From 58-81 sp012729145 (GTDB taxonomy: Bacteria > Synergistota > Synergistia > Synergistales > Thermovirgaceae): a stretch of DNA of 64,000 bases. This document shows positions 1 to 7,729 of this stretch, one piece after another. The DNA is taken from positions 248,001 through 312,000 of the forward strand of contig JAXGIW010000001.1 in the NCBI GenBank assembly GCA_040770625.1, written 5' to 3'. The stretch's first letter is position 1. Each line of letters begins with the position of its first letter. Made by a program: the position numbers and the translations under genes. Below the pieces are notes generated by a model. The model was given only the letters and a program-made list of their open reading frames with translations, was not told where the DNA came from and did not search any database.

Positions 1-950
1 TAGCCGAACCTCCAGGTCCACTCGGGGCTGTACCTGTACTCAAGCCCCAGCTGGTACCTCCAGACGTTCTTCCAGTTCTTCACTGAAGTGGATGGGTTGG
101 GGAGCATCCCGAAATCGTTCTCGAAATGTATCGCCAACCTGTCATAGGAGCTCCACCCCGTGTATATGGCTCCCACCTCGACGTTAAGTTTAGGAGTTAC
201 CTGCCTGCTGAGGCCGAACAGGAACATCTCGGGCAGGGTTAGATCTCCCCAGGCATCCGTAGAGCCGACACCCTGTATGTCGGCGGTTCCCGAGATGGTC
301 AATTTTACCTGGCTCCTGTAGTGAAGCCCTATCCGGGTCGCCTCGTCCAGTTTGTAATGGAGTCCCACGTTCCAGCCGTAGCCTATGTCGTCTCCAAGGA
401 GCCTGAAGTCTGTTCCAATAAATCTTCTCGCCCCGTACTCGAACCACAGCGCCTCGACCCCGACGGAAAGGGACAACCGGTCGTTCACCTTCCAGGCCAG
501 GTTGGGGTTGATGGATACGGACTGGATGTTGGCGTAGTAGCTGTTGTAGCGCCCGTACCAATCGGGCGGGAAGTCGGTGCCGAGACCGAAGCGCGTCATG
601 AGGCCCACGCCGAACCAGAGGCGGTCACTCAACTGTCGCGTGTAGTAGAAGTGAGGAGGGATGAAGGTGTGGTCGATCATGCCAACACTATCACCGCCTA
701 TCTCCGTCAGGGTCCCTCCCGGCATGATGAAAGCCAGCCCCGCCATCATGGACGAGTCCGGGATCTGGGTGATGCCCGCCGGGTTAAAGGCTATGGCGGA
801 GGGGTCGTCGGCCCGACCGGTCATGGCGCCCCCGAGGGCGTTCCCTCTGGCACTCCAGTCGTAAAGAGCAAACCCGGCCCCCAGGGCTGTTCCGCACCCA
901 AGGGCTGTCATGATGATCGCCGAAATAAGAATAAGAACAGGTCTTTTCAA
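1..950 (-). CDS. FadL/OmpP1-type outer-membrane porin, 3' end outside window
   Basis: Partial gene running off the left edge; 316 codons are present. I translated it by hand from a TTG start at 950, preceded by a GGAGGAG ribosome binding site. The protein opens with a hydrophobic signal segment (LKRPVLILISAIIM) and then GFALYDWSARGNALGGAM, GRADDPSAIAFNPAGIT, the conserved N-terminal FadL/OmpP1/TodX signature. Alternating beta-strand-like segments rich in Tyr and Trp follow. The family forms 14-stranded barrels that pass hydrophobic compounds through the outer membrane. It lies 54 bp downstream of a TetR gene on the same strand, so the two are probably co-transcribed. The substrate cannot be told from sequence. 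Confidence 0.9.
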   Translation of the reverse strand, partial: MKRPVLILISAIIMTALGCGTALGAGFALYDWSARGNALGGAMTGRADDPSAIAFNPAGITQIPDSSMMAGLAFIMPGGTLTEIGGDSVGMIDHTFIPPHFYYTRQLSDRLWFGVGLMTRFGLGTDFPPDWYGRYNSYYANIQSVSINPNLAWKVNDRLSLSVGVEALWFEYGARRFIGTDFRLLGDDIGYGWNVGLHYKLDEATRIGLHYRSQVKLTISGTADIQGVGSTDAWGDLTLPEMFLFGLSRQVTPKLNVEVGAIYTGWSSYDRLAIHFENDFGMLPNPSTSVKNWKNVWRYQLGLEYRYSPEWTWRFG

Positions 951-1004
951 GAAGCACTCCTCCTTTTTTATCCTGTCAGGTGTCGCATGGTCACGGGAAC
1001 AGCC

Positions 1005-1634
1005 CTAATATTGGAAGCCTTCCAGCTTGTCGTCACCCATTACTCCTCTGACAAGCTCCTCCATAGCCCTTTCGATGCGCCCCCACCCCTCTTCGGATGA
1101 GATGTCTATCCCCAGGTAGGCCTCCGATGTCCGTGCCCTGAGCATCAGAAAGGTGAGACCCGCCGAGAGAAGGGCACCCAGGGCGGCAACATCCACCCTC
1201 TCCGCTTCAGGGGCGGACCTCACCAGGGCCTCTATAAGGTCCGCTCCCTGCCTCTCTCTCTTCCGTGCCGATGCCTCGGAGAGTTCGTTCCTTGATACCA
1301 GTTCCCCAAGGAGCAGTTCCTGGGCTGATGTCGAATCCCTTAGCTCCCGAATGTAGCCCTTGAGAAGGGCCACGGCGAGTTCGGAAGCTCCGGGAGGCCG
1401 GTTATCCCCTTCCGCCTTTTCGACCAGATCCTCCATCGAGGGCCAGTAATCGCCCCCTGAAGCGAACTCCCTCAGAAGCCCTGGAAGATCTCCGAAGTAG
1501 CGGTAGATCAGGACCTTGTCGACGCCGGCTCTCCGGGATACGTTGTTGACCCCGATGCCTCCGAACCCCTCTTCTGAAAGGATCTCGCCCACCGCTTCAA
1601 GGATCTTTTTCCTGGTCTCCTCTTTATCGCGCAT
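1005..1634 (-). CDS. TetR/AcrR-family transcriptional regulator
   Basis: A 209-aa protein. The N-terminal helix-turn-helix (residues about 10-55, with GFGGIGVNNVSRRAGVDKVLIYRYFGD) matches the TetR DNA-binding domain; the C-terminal helical part is the ligand domain and is not diagnostic. The ATG at 1634 is chosen because AGGAGGT sits just upstream; a longer frame would start six residues earlier without a good site. Two dyads cover the likely promoter (1644-1681), suggesting self-regulation. The downstream gene is the FadL-type porin, so the likely role is ligand-controlled expression of a hydrophobic-compound porin (inference). Confidence 0.9.
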   Translation of the reverse strand: MRDKEETRKKILEAVGEILSEEGFGGIGVNNVSRRAGVDKVLIYRYFGDLPGLLREFASGGDYWPSMEDLVEKAEGDNRPPGASELAVALLKGYIRELRDSTSAQELLLGELVSRNELSEASARKRERQGADLIEALVRSAPEAERVDVAALGALLSAGLTFLMLRARTSEAYLGIDISSEEGWGRIERAMEELVRGVMGDDKLEGFQY

Positions 1635-1643
1635 GGCACCTCC

Positions 1644-1698
1644 TGTCACCAACCGGTGACATAAACCGATGATATTATCGGATTTCTCCTCTTGTCAA
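1644..1698 (-). promoter_or_regulatory. Promoter and two operator dyads of the tetR-porin unit
   Basis: On the minus strand TTGACA (1698-1693) and TATCAT (1674-1669) form a promoter with an 18-bp spacer. A dyad CCGAT-N6-ATCGG (1666-1681) covers the -10 box, and a second, TGTCACC-N4-GGTGACA (1644-1661), covers the expected start of transcription. Both positions would block RNA polymerase, as TetR proteins do. The assignment to this TetR is inferred from position. Confidence 0.6.
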
Positions 1699-1711
1699 GG
1701 AAGAGGCAATA

Positions 1712-1741
1712 TTGAATTCGTAAAAGGGACGTTCATAGTAA
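1712..1741 (+). promoter_or_regulatory. Possible promoter of the helicase gene
   Basis: TTGAAT (1712-1717) and TAGTAA (1736-1741) with an 18-bp spacer lie about 50 bp ahead of the helicase start and point away from the tetR promoter. The match to consensus is only fair. Confidence 0.35.
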
Positions 1742-1792
1742 TATAAGTAGCGCCGGGACACTTGCGACAACACTTCACGAAATGAGGCGGAC

Positions 1793-3379
1793 ATGGCGGA
1801 ACAATACGGAAGTTTCTACCCCTGGCAGGTAAAGGCCTGGGAAAGGATCAGGAACAGGGACGCCGTCCTGGCCGCGCCAACCGGGTCGGGCAAGACCTGG
1901 GTGGCCTACCTGTGGTCGGGCCTAATGGACCTTGATGGTCATATCTGGCCGCCGGACACGAGGCGGATCATCTTCACCGCCCCCATAAAGGCCCTGAGCA
2001 ACGAGCGCTACCTTGAACTCAGGCGGATGGGGCTTGATGTGGGCATAGAGACGGGCGACTTCAAGAAGAACGAGAACGCACCGGTCATCTGCTGCACCCA
2101 GGAGATCTACACCCTCAAGTACGCCGGCTCGCCGGGATTGAGGGTCGTGATCGACGAGTTCCACTACATCTTCGACGACCCCGACCGTGCCCGGACCTAT
2201 ATCGAGGGAATTGTCTCCACAAACCCCGACTCGCCTATACTGGTCATGTCGGCCACTTTCGGGGGCGCCCGCTCTGTCGGCGATTACCTCGGAGAGATAA
2301 CCGGAAGACCATTCACGGTCTACGAGGGGCAAGAACGTGTGACAAAACTGGTATTCACACCGAAGAAGCCCGCCACCCTTGAAAGACTTCATGACGCCCT
2401 GGTCTTCTGCTTCTCCCAGAAAGGAGCTGTGGACCTGGCCTACAAGATAGCCCGCAGACGCCCCCGGAAGGGAAAGGCCCACAGGCAGCGGCTCTATGAA
2501 CTGGCCGAGATCCTTGATGTACGGGATGTCCACATGCCTCTTCTGAGGGGCGTTGGAGTCTACCACGGAGGGATGTTGCCGAAGGAGAAGCTCCTGGTGG
2601 AGTCCGCCTTCAGGGAAAGGATCCTGGACGTGGTCTGCGGTACGAACGCACTTGCCCTGGGGGTGAACCTCCCTGCAGAGTACGTCATCTTTGCCCAGCT
2701 CGTCAGGTACCACGACAGGGAGCCCATATCCAGGAACGAGTTTCTGCAGATGGCGGGAAGGGCCGGTCGTAAAGGCCTCTTCGAAACAGGTTACGTGACC
2801 TGGCTCAACCGTTCCCCCCAGGAATCCAAGGGCTTTGATACCGGGAAGGTCTTCCGGCAGCTGACAGCGGCCCCTCCGGAAAGAGCCTCGGTAACACTCA
2901 GACCGGATTATGGAAGACTGCTGAAGGGACGGAGAACGATCAGTGACGAGGCTGAGTACATAGCCGACTTCTCACTGCCCCACGGGGATGAACGTATCGT
3001 GGAGGGTGAGCTCAGAAGGGGCCTAAAGTTCATAGAGAGATCTATCCGCGAGATGGTGACCCCCGACCGGAGGGAACGATTCAGGGAGATCCTGGCCGAC
3101 ATCTGGTATGGAGAGATGGAGATCGGCGAGAACCTCGAGATGGCCTGTCTCTTTCTGGAGAACGGAAAGGCCGATGCCCTTACGGCCGCCCAGGTGATAA
3201 ATCTCTTCGAGAAGAGCTACCTCAAGTCGCTACTCAAGGTCAAGCGCTTCTCCAACCATCTCCCCCCGGGGTACGAGATCACGGGGATGCGCTACCTGGA
3301 CCGTACCGTGGAAGAAATCGACGGAACGATCTACGGCTTCGAGGAGAAGATCCAGGAGATAGAGGACAGTTCGCTGTAA
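1793..3379 (+). CDS. Ski2-like DExH-box helicase
   Basis: A 528-aa superfamily 2 helicase. Visible motifs: Walker A APTGSGKT (28-35), motif II DEFH (121-124, a DExH box), motif III SAT (153-155), and motif VI QMAGRAGRKG. The NALALGVNLPAEYVIF stretch before motif VI is typical of the Ski2/Mtr4/Hel308 group rather than DEAD-box proteins. It is shorter than the 700-1000 aa of most Ski2-like enzymes, and the C-terminal 150 residues carry no motif I recognise. A role in RNA or DNA unwinding is likely; the substrate is unknown. It stands alone between a divergent tetR and a convergent ferredoxin gene. Confidence 0.85.
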   Translation: MAEQYGSFYPWQVKAWERIRNRDAVLAAPTGSGKTWVAYLWSGLMDLDGHIWPPDTRRIIFTAPIKALSNERYLELRRMGLDVGIETGDFKKNENAPVICCTQEIYTLKYAGSPGLRVVIDEFHYIFDDPDRARTYIEGIVSTNPDSPILVMSATFGGARSVGDYLGEITGRPFTVYEGQERVTKLVFTPKKPATLERLHDALVFCFSQKGAVDLAYKIARRRPRKGKAHRQRLYELAEILDVRDVHMPLLRGVGVYHGGMLPKEKLLVESAFRERILDVVCGTNALALGVNLPAEYVIFAQLVRYHDREPISRNEFLQMAGRAGRKGLFETGYVTWLNRSPQESKGFDTGKVFRQLTAAPPERASVTLRPDYGRLLKGRRTISDEAEYIADFSLPHGDERIVEGELRRGLKFIERSIREMVTPDRRERFREILADIWYGEMEIGENLEMACLFLENGKADALTAAQVINLFEKSYLKSLLKVKRFSNHLPPGYEITGMRYLDRTVEEIDGTIYGFEEKIQEIEDSSL

Positions 3380-3474
3380 GGCCTGCAGCCAGTAAGGCGA
3401 ACACCGGGTAATTTCCTTGCAGCTTCCCGTAGGCCTGCTGGCCTCAAGTCTATGGGGGTTTACAATACCCCTAA

Positions 3475-4242
3475 TTACTGGAACCGGAACTTGACTGTCT
3501 CGTCTTCAACCAGTTTCCCACGGGAATCAAGAATCACGGTTCTCAATTCAACATCCACCCTTGCCTCGTCAATGGCCGCCTCAGCAAGCTGTGCAAGACC
3601 TCCGCAGCAGGGGACCTCCATCCTGACGACTGTTATCGAGGGCGAATCGTTGACCCTGATGATCCTCGCAAGTTTTTCCCTGTAGTAGTCTGCGTCATCA
3701 AGTTTGGGACACCCCATGAGAAGGATGCGGCCTCTGACGAAACGGCCATGAAAATCCGGAGAAGCAGCTGCCGAGCAGTCCGCTGCCAACAGAATATCCG
3801 CACCCTTCAGATAAGGGGCGTTCTCAGGTACAAGTCTCAGCTGGACGGGCCAGTTAGCCAGTTCCGAGGAGACAGCCTCTTCCGATCGGAGCTGAGGCTT
3901 GCTTGAAGCATCGCAATGAGTTTCAAGGATCCCTTCCAGGGATCTAGCCATGGTGCCAGGGCATCCGCAGGGTAGAGTCTCCTGTTCTTTCTTCGAACCC
4001 ATGTTCTCCTTGACGGCCTCCTCATCGTAGGGCTCTGCCTCACGCTCAATGAAGGATATGGCTTCCTGGGGGCACTCCCCTATGCAGTCTCCCAACCCGT
4101 CGCAGTAGGAGTCGCTAACAAGCTTTGCCTTGCCTTCTATGATCTGGATGGCCCCTTCGTGACAGGCTTCTGCACACTGGCCGCAGCCATCGCATTTGTC
4201 TTCGTCGATCTGGATGACCCTTCTGAAAACCTTCTCCGCCAT
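3475..4242 (-). CDS. 4Fe-4S dicluster ferredoxin-domain protein
   Basis: A 255-aa protein. The first 65 residues hold two 4Fe-4S sites: CDGCGQCAEAC, followed by an atypical second motif YCDGLGDCIGECP, in which one spacing differs from CxxCxxCxxxCP. The rest has further Cys-containing stretches (LPCGCPGT, MGCPKLDD, VPCCGGLA), so an extra metal site is possible. The ATG at 4242 is used because TGAGGTG lies seven bases upstream; a GTG nine bases earlier overlaps that site. Similar proteins occur in anaerobes as electron carriers of unknown partner. No oxidoreductase lies beside it, so the partner is not known here. Confidence 0.75.
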   Translation of the reverse strand: MAEKVFRRVIQIDEDKCDGCGQCAEACHEGAIQIIEGKAKLVSDSYCDGLGDCIGECPQEAISFIEREAEPYDEEAVKENMGSKKEQETLPCGCPGTMARSLEGILETHCDASSKPQLRSEEAVSSELANWPVQLRLVPENAPYLKGADILLAADCSAAASPDFHGRFVRGRILLMGCPKLDDADYYREKLARIIRVNDSPSITVVRMEVPCCGGLAQLAEAAIDEARVDVELRTVILDSRGKLVEDETVKFRFQ

Positions 4243-4297
4243 AGTGAACACCTCACAGTTTATTTTAGGTATTATGGTACCAAAATAAGAAACTGTG

Positions 4298-4918
4298 TCA
4301 ATAGGCCCAGACGGGGATCGTCCACTGTGCGGACCTTATCTCTCTCCGGTGATCCCTGAAGTGTGGATCGAAGGATGAAAGGAAGGTCCAGAATGAGGAC
4401 GAGTGGTCTCTGTACTCAAGGTGGCAGAGCTCGTGGAGGATGATGTAGTCCACCAGGGGAGGTTCAAGAAAGAGTAGTTTCTGGTTCAGGCTGATTTTTC
4501 TCTTCGAATTGCAGCTCCCCCATATCCTTTTCTGGTTCCTGAAAGTGAAGGAAGCGGGCCTAAGTCCTGTCTTAAGCGACAAAACCCTTGCCCGAGGGAG
4601 CAGATGGGAGTCAGCTATAGAGCGAAGGCGGGAAACGGCGTTCGGGCCCTCGAGGCCCAAAGACTTCTTCAGGGAGGGGAAAAAGTACTCTTTCGGAGGC
4701 AAAGTCCCGCTTGCAGTCACTGCCTGGGGCGCCACCTTTGAAAGGGTCTTTTCGATCCATTGGCGCTTCTCATCGATCAGGGAGGGTATCCTCTTCTTGC
4801 TGAAGTTACGGGGTATTACCACAACAAGTCCTTCAGGGGGAGCAATCCGTAAAGTCACACGGCGTGCCCTGGCGCTTACCCTTACAGAATAATTTATCCC
4901 TTTGAGGCTTTCAGTCAT
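4298..4918 (-). CDS. YgjP-like zinc metallopeptidase-domain protein
   Basis: A 206-aa protein with the zinc-binding motif HELCH (162-166) and a third candidate ligand in YRDHSSSFW (His172), together with RIWGSCNSKRKISLNQKL upstream. This is the arrangement of the YgjP/DUF45 (WLM-like) family. The start is placed at the ATG of MTESLKG (4918); the longer frame would begin inside the palindromic terminator of the preceding gene. The family is found next to type I restriction genes in many genomes, but not here. The biochemical role is not established. Confidence 0.8.
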   Translation of the reverse strand: MTESLKGINYSVRVSARARRVTLRIAPPEGLVVVIPRNFSKKRIPSLIDEKRQWIEKTLSKVAPQAVTASGTLPPKEYFFPSLKKSLGLEGPNAVSRLRSIADSHLLPRARVLSLKTGLRPASFTFRNQKRIWGSCNSKRKISLNQKLLFLEPPLVDYIILHELCHLEYRDHSSSFWTFLSSFDPHFRDHRREIRSAQWTIPVWAY

Positions 4919-4930
4919 GGTCCATCCGAT

Positions 4931-4964
4931 AGAAAAGTTGCCCGGGAAGATCTTCCCGGGCAAC
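4931..4964 (-). terminator. Rho-independent terminator, 28-bp perfect palindrome
   Basis: Positions 4937-4964 are a perfect palindrome with 14-bp arms (GTTGCCCGGGAAGA and its complement). On the minus strand the stem is followed by TTTTCT. It lies 12 bp after the stop of the 420-aa gene and just before the YgjP-like gene, so it ends or attenuates transcription between them. Confidence 0.75.
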
Positions 4965-4975
4965 CAGGATCATGA

Positions 4976-6238
4976 TCAGCGTGCATGGAGGCGAGAAGCG
5001 GCTAGAAACGAGAGCCCCGCCCTCGTCAATTCTTCTGCGGTTCTGTTCGTAGCATCGTGCTTTTTGAGGTAGTTGTTCTTCAGGTTATCCATATCGCCGG
5101 AGGCGATGACCTCTTCCTTGTCGCGGAAGTAGTCCAGTATGTCAGAGGGGTGGGCGATGGTCTGTTCTACCTCCGGGTCGCCTCCCTCGTGCTTTGCGGA
5201 AATGTTCGGGTAGACCCGGGCGACTTTCAGAAGATCCTCGCGCCTGTTGTAGGGCTGACGGACGATGCTCCTGTAGGTCTCGGTAATGTGGTGCTCTATC
5301 CTGACCTTGTCCTCCAGGCCAAGTCTTCTGCGGATGTCGGCACAGGCCATAAGAGCCTCTGCGTCCACCGAGTTGGAGAGGTTGAACCCGATCAACGGCG
5401 TCGACCCGTCCTCCCTGGCGAACAATTTGGCCATCATCAGCGTCCAGAGGACCGCGTAGGGGTTGTCGTTGCCCATGAATACGGATATCTTGAAGCGGAC
5501 ATCCACCCCCAGCCTGTAGAGCAGGTAACCCAGGAGTACCGTCCCGGGGTTGATGTTCAGAACCTCGTTGATCCCGTAGTTCGTGTAGTAGTGAAGGAGC
5601 TCGTCGACCCATGCCAGGGCATGGTCGTTGGGCTGACCAATGCCTCCGAAGTATCCCGTGATGGTCTCGGGGCCACCTAGATGAATATTGGAGCCGTCGG
5701 TCCCCTTGGTGTCGAGGGTCTCCACGTAGCTGGCTCCGACGATCTGCATGGCCGCCGCCACGGCAAGGATATCGCCCTGGTCGCTCTCCTGCTCCTTCAT
5801 CTTGCGGACCCTTATGTATCTCCCTGGCATGATCTCCTTGCCGTCGATGGCCTGTTCCGCCTCTGCGATCAGGAAGGGGAAGTACTGCAGGGCACTGATC
5901 TCGAGGGTCACTGAAGTCGACTCTCTGAAGGTCTTTCCCGTGGCTTCGTCGCCAAGGATCTTCTTCCGGTATTGCGAGACAGGAATGAAGGCACCCCTGT
6001 CCCTCTCCGCCACAAGCCACTTCAGGTTCTCCAGGTAAGGAGATCCCATTCGCTCCAGCCGTCCCATGAGGTTCGAAAGGCACCTTGCCTCCTTAGCCTT
6101 CGCATTGATCTCCGTCGGTGTACCGTACTTGGCAACTACCCTATGAATGGCCTGTACGTCGGGATTGCCTGGATCGAGCAGGAAACAGTTGATCTCGTCC
6201 AGTGTCTCCTTCCTGATACGGAACATTTCACTGACCAC
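4976..6238 (-). CDS. Unrecognised conserved-looking 420-aa protein
   Basis: I do not recognise the family. The start is GTG at 6238 with GGAGGGG six bases upstream; an ATG four codons later is possible. The protein is soluble, with no signal peptide or membrane segment. Stretches that look like conserved motifs are DTKGTDGSNIHLGGPETITG, GIGQPNDHALAWVDELLHYY, NINPGTVLLGYLLYRLGVDV, MGNDNPYAVLWTLMMAKLF and EHHITETYRS. The pattern of short hydrophobic strands each followed by a Gly/Asp-rich turn would suit an alpha/beta barrel enzyme (inference). It has its own terminator and stands alone, with an AT-rich 130-bp gap to the divergent marR-arsM unit. Confidence 0.7.
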   Translation of the reverse strand: MVSEMFRIRKETLDEINCFLLDPGNPDVQAIHRVVAKYGTPTEINAKAKEARCLSNLMGRLERMGSPYLENLKWLVAERDRGAFIPVSQYRKKILGDEATGKTFRESTSVTLEISALQYFPFLIAEAEQAIDGKEIMPGRYIRVRKMKEQESDQGDILAVAAAMQIVGASYVETLDTKGTDGSNIHLGGPETITGYFGGIGQPNDHALAWVDELLHYYTNYGINEVLNINPGTVLLGYLLYRLGVDVRFKISVFMGNDNPYAVLWTLMMAKLFAREDGSTPLIGFNLSNSVDAEALMACADIRRRLGLEDKVRIEHHITETYRSIVRQPYNRREDLLKVARVYPNISAKHEGGDPEVEQTIAHPSDILDYFRDKEEVIASGDMDNLKNNYLKKHDATNRTAEELTRAGLSFLAASRLHAR

Positions 6239-6353
6239 AACTATCCCCTCCGGTTCATGACTTTGGAATGTTCTTTCCAGAAAACAAAACCTTGATCTTT
6301 AAAAATCATACCATGCATGAAGGGAAGAAGAAAACGATTTAATTATATTTTTA

Positions 6354-6383
6354 TTGATTTATTCAACTTTTGCATATTACAAT
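6354..6383 (+). promoter_or_regulatory. Probable promoter of marR-arsM
   Basis: TTGATT (6354-6359) and TACAAT (6378-6383), 18-bp spacer, in an AT-rich stretch. Transcription would begin near 6390, leaving a leader of about 20 bases with the AGGAGG ribosome binding site (6396-6401). Confidence 0.5.
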
Positions 6384-6408
6384 CTTTTGCGTTCAGGAGG
6401 TGGATACC

Positions 6409-6906
6409 CTGGAGAAAGAGGAACAGGCGAAGGCGTTAGGGGAGATGATCCGAACAATGGCAAGGAACCTTTCCCTTCTTGACAGGGACAGGGCATCATG
6501 CTGTGGTGTAACCCTTGCCCAGTGCCATGCTATTGTCGAGATAGGGAGAGCGGAGGTAGCGACCCCAAGCTTTCTGGCAACAACCCTGAGACTTGACAGG
6601 AGCACAGTAACAAGATTGACGGACAGCCTTGTGGAGCAGGGATTTGTTGTCAGGTCACAGGACAAGGTAGATCGAAGGTCCGTAACACTTTCGTTAACGG
6701 AGAAAGGGCTCCGTTTTTTTGAAGGGACGGAGAATTCAATGAACAGTTTCTTCCTTTCATTGATCGAAAGGATCCCGGAGAATCATCGCAATGTCTTCCT
6801 CTCGGGTCTGGGATCCGTTGTCGAGGCCCTGGAGAGAGGTGAGTGTGTCTGTTTTGATCTTGAAAGGCTCCTGAAGGGGCGAACGGAAGGGGGATGCGCA
6901 TTTTGA
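6409..6906 (+). CDS. MarR-family regulator, probable CTG start
   Basis: A protein of about 165 aa with a winged helix (about residues 45-95; TPSFLATTLRLDRSTVTRLTDSLVEQG and the wing RSQDKVDRRSVTLSLTEKG), diagnostic of MarR. AGGAGG at 6396-6401 points to CTG at 6409 (LEKEEQAKAL) with an 8-base gap; the GTG at 6400 overlaps the site and the TTG at 6370 lies in the promoter. The protein has Cys pairs near the N terminus (SCCG) and C terminus (ECVCF), which could bind As(III) (inference). Its stop lies inside arsM (13-bp overlap), so the two are translationally coupled and an arsenic-sensing role is likely. Confidence 0.8.
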   Translation: MEKEEQAKALGEMIRTMARNLSLLDRDRASCCGVTLAQCHAIVEIGRAEVATPSFLATTLRLDRSTVTRLTDSLVEQGFVVRSQDKVDRRSVTLSLTEKGLRFFEGTENSMNSFFLSLIERIPENHRNVFLSGLGSVVEALERGECVCFDLERLLKGRTEGGCAF

Positions 6907-7706
6907 AGGACATACGCGAGACTGTAAGAAAGAAGTACGCCGAAGCCGTAAGAAAAAACAGATCTTGCTGCGGTTCGGGGTCATCTTGCTGCGCTTCAGG
7001 ATCGGACCCCATTACTGAAGGCATCTATCAGGGAACTTCAAAGGACCGGATACCCGATGCCGTCCTTGGTCAGTCCCTGGGTTGCGGGAGCCCCGTTGAG
7101 ATGGCCGGGCTCAAGCCGGGGGAAGCGGTGCTGGACCTGGGGAGCGGGGCAGGCCTCGACGCATTCCTGGCGGGGGGGGAGGTAGGTCCTTCCGGAAAGG
7201 TCTTCGGGCTGGATATGACCGACGAGATGATCCTTGCGGCTGAATCGAACAGGGTCCACTGGGGCCTTGACAACGTGGAGTTCCTGAAGGGCTTCATCGA
7301 GGAGATCCCCCTTCCGGAGGGAAGCGTGGATGCGGTAGTCTCTAATTGCGTGATAAATTTGTCCCCCGACAAGGATGCTGTTTTCCGGGAGATCTTCAGG
7401 GTGCTGAAGCCGGGCGGCAGGATCTCCGTTTCTGATGTGGTATTCCTGAGGCCGGTGCCTGAAGAGATCAGGAGCAGCATAGACGCATGGGCTGGATGCA
7501 TCGCCGGGGCGCTGGGAATGGAAGAATTTGCAGGAAAACTGAAGGCAGCGGGGTTCGAAAATGTCAGGGTAGAGCCTACAAGGGTTTACGAATTCACTCC
7601 GGAGCAGCTCCAGGACATGTTCCCCGATATGCAGGGGGTAGCTGACATTGACGCAAAAGACGTTGCTGCAGGAGCCTGGATCTCGGCTGTAAAACCCCTT
7701 TCCTGA
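6894..7706 (+). CDS. arsM: Arsenite S-adenosylmethionine methyltransferase
   Basis: A 270-aa class I methyltransferase. The SAM site is VLDLGSGAGLDAFLAG (about 79-94). The three cysteines conserved in ArsM are present: Cys64 (SLGCGSP), Cys152 (VSNCVINLSPDK) and Cys202 (WAGCIAG). The N terminus also has Cys pairs (RSCCGSG, SSCCASG), seen in many anaerobe ArsM proteins. ArsM methylates As(III) to mono-, di- and trimethyl forms. The ATG at 6894 overlaps the end of the MarR-type gene. A CDF exporter follows on the other strand, making this a small metal(loid) neighbourhood; no arsR, arsB or arsC is nearby. Confidence 0.92.
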   Translation: MRILKDIRETVRKKYAEAVRKNRSCCGSGSSCCASGSDPITEGIYQGTSKDRIPDAVLGQSLGCGSPVEMAGLKPGEAVLDLGSGAGLDAFLAGGEVGPSGKVFGLDMTDEMILAAESNRVHWGLDNVEFLKGFIEEIPLPEGSVDAVVSNCVINLSPDKDAVFREIFRVLKPGGRISVSDVVFLRPVPEEIRSSIDAWAGCIAGALGMEEFAGKLKAAGFENVRVEPTRVYEFTPEQLQDMFPDMQGVADIDAKDVAAGAWISAVKPLS

Positions 7707-7729
7707 AGTGGAGGTCGGTCTGAGAGGCA

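Noticed and set aside
321..1100. 259-codon plus-strand open frame over the porin and tetR genes
   Set aside because: It runs opposite to the FadL-type porin, which has a clear signal and family motifs; the plus-strand protein is Pro/Arg-rich with no family features.
3380..3474. Terminator between the helicase and ferredoxin genes
   Set aside because: The GGGG/CCCC pair here is short, with a long loop and no T-run.
4976..6238. Nicotinate phosphoribosyltransferase or B12-dependent mutase for the 420-aa protein
   Set aside because: Length and barrel-like look fit, but the expected motifs (for example DxHxxG for B12, or the phosphoribosyl loop) are not seen.
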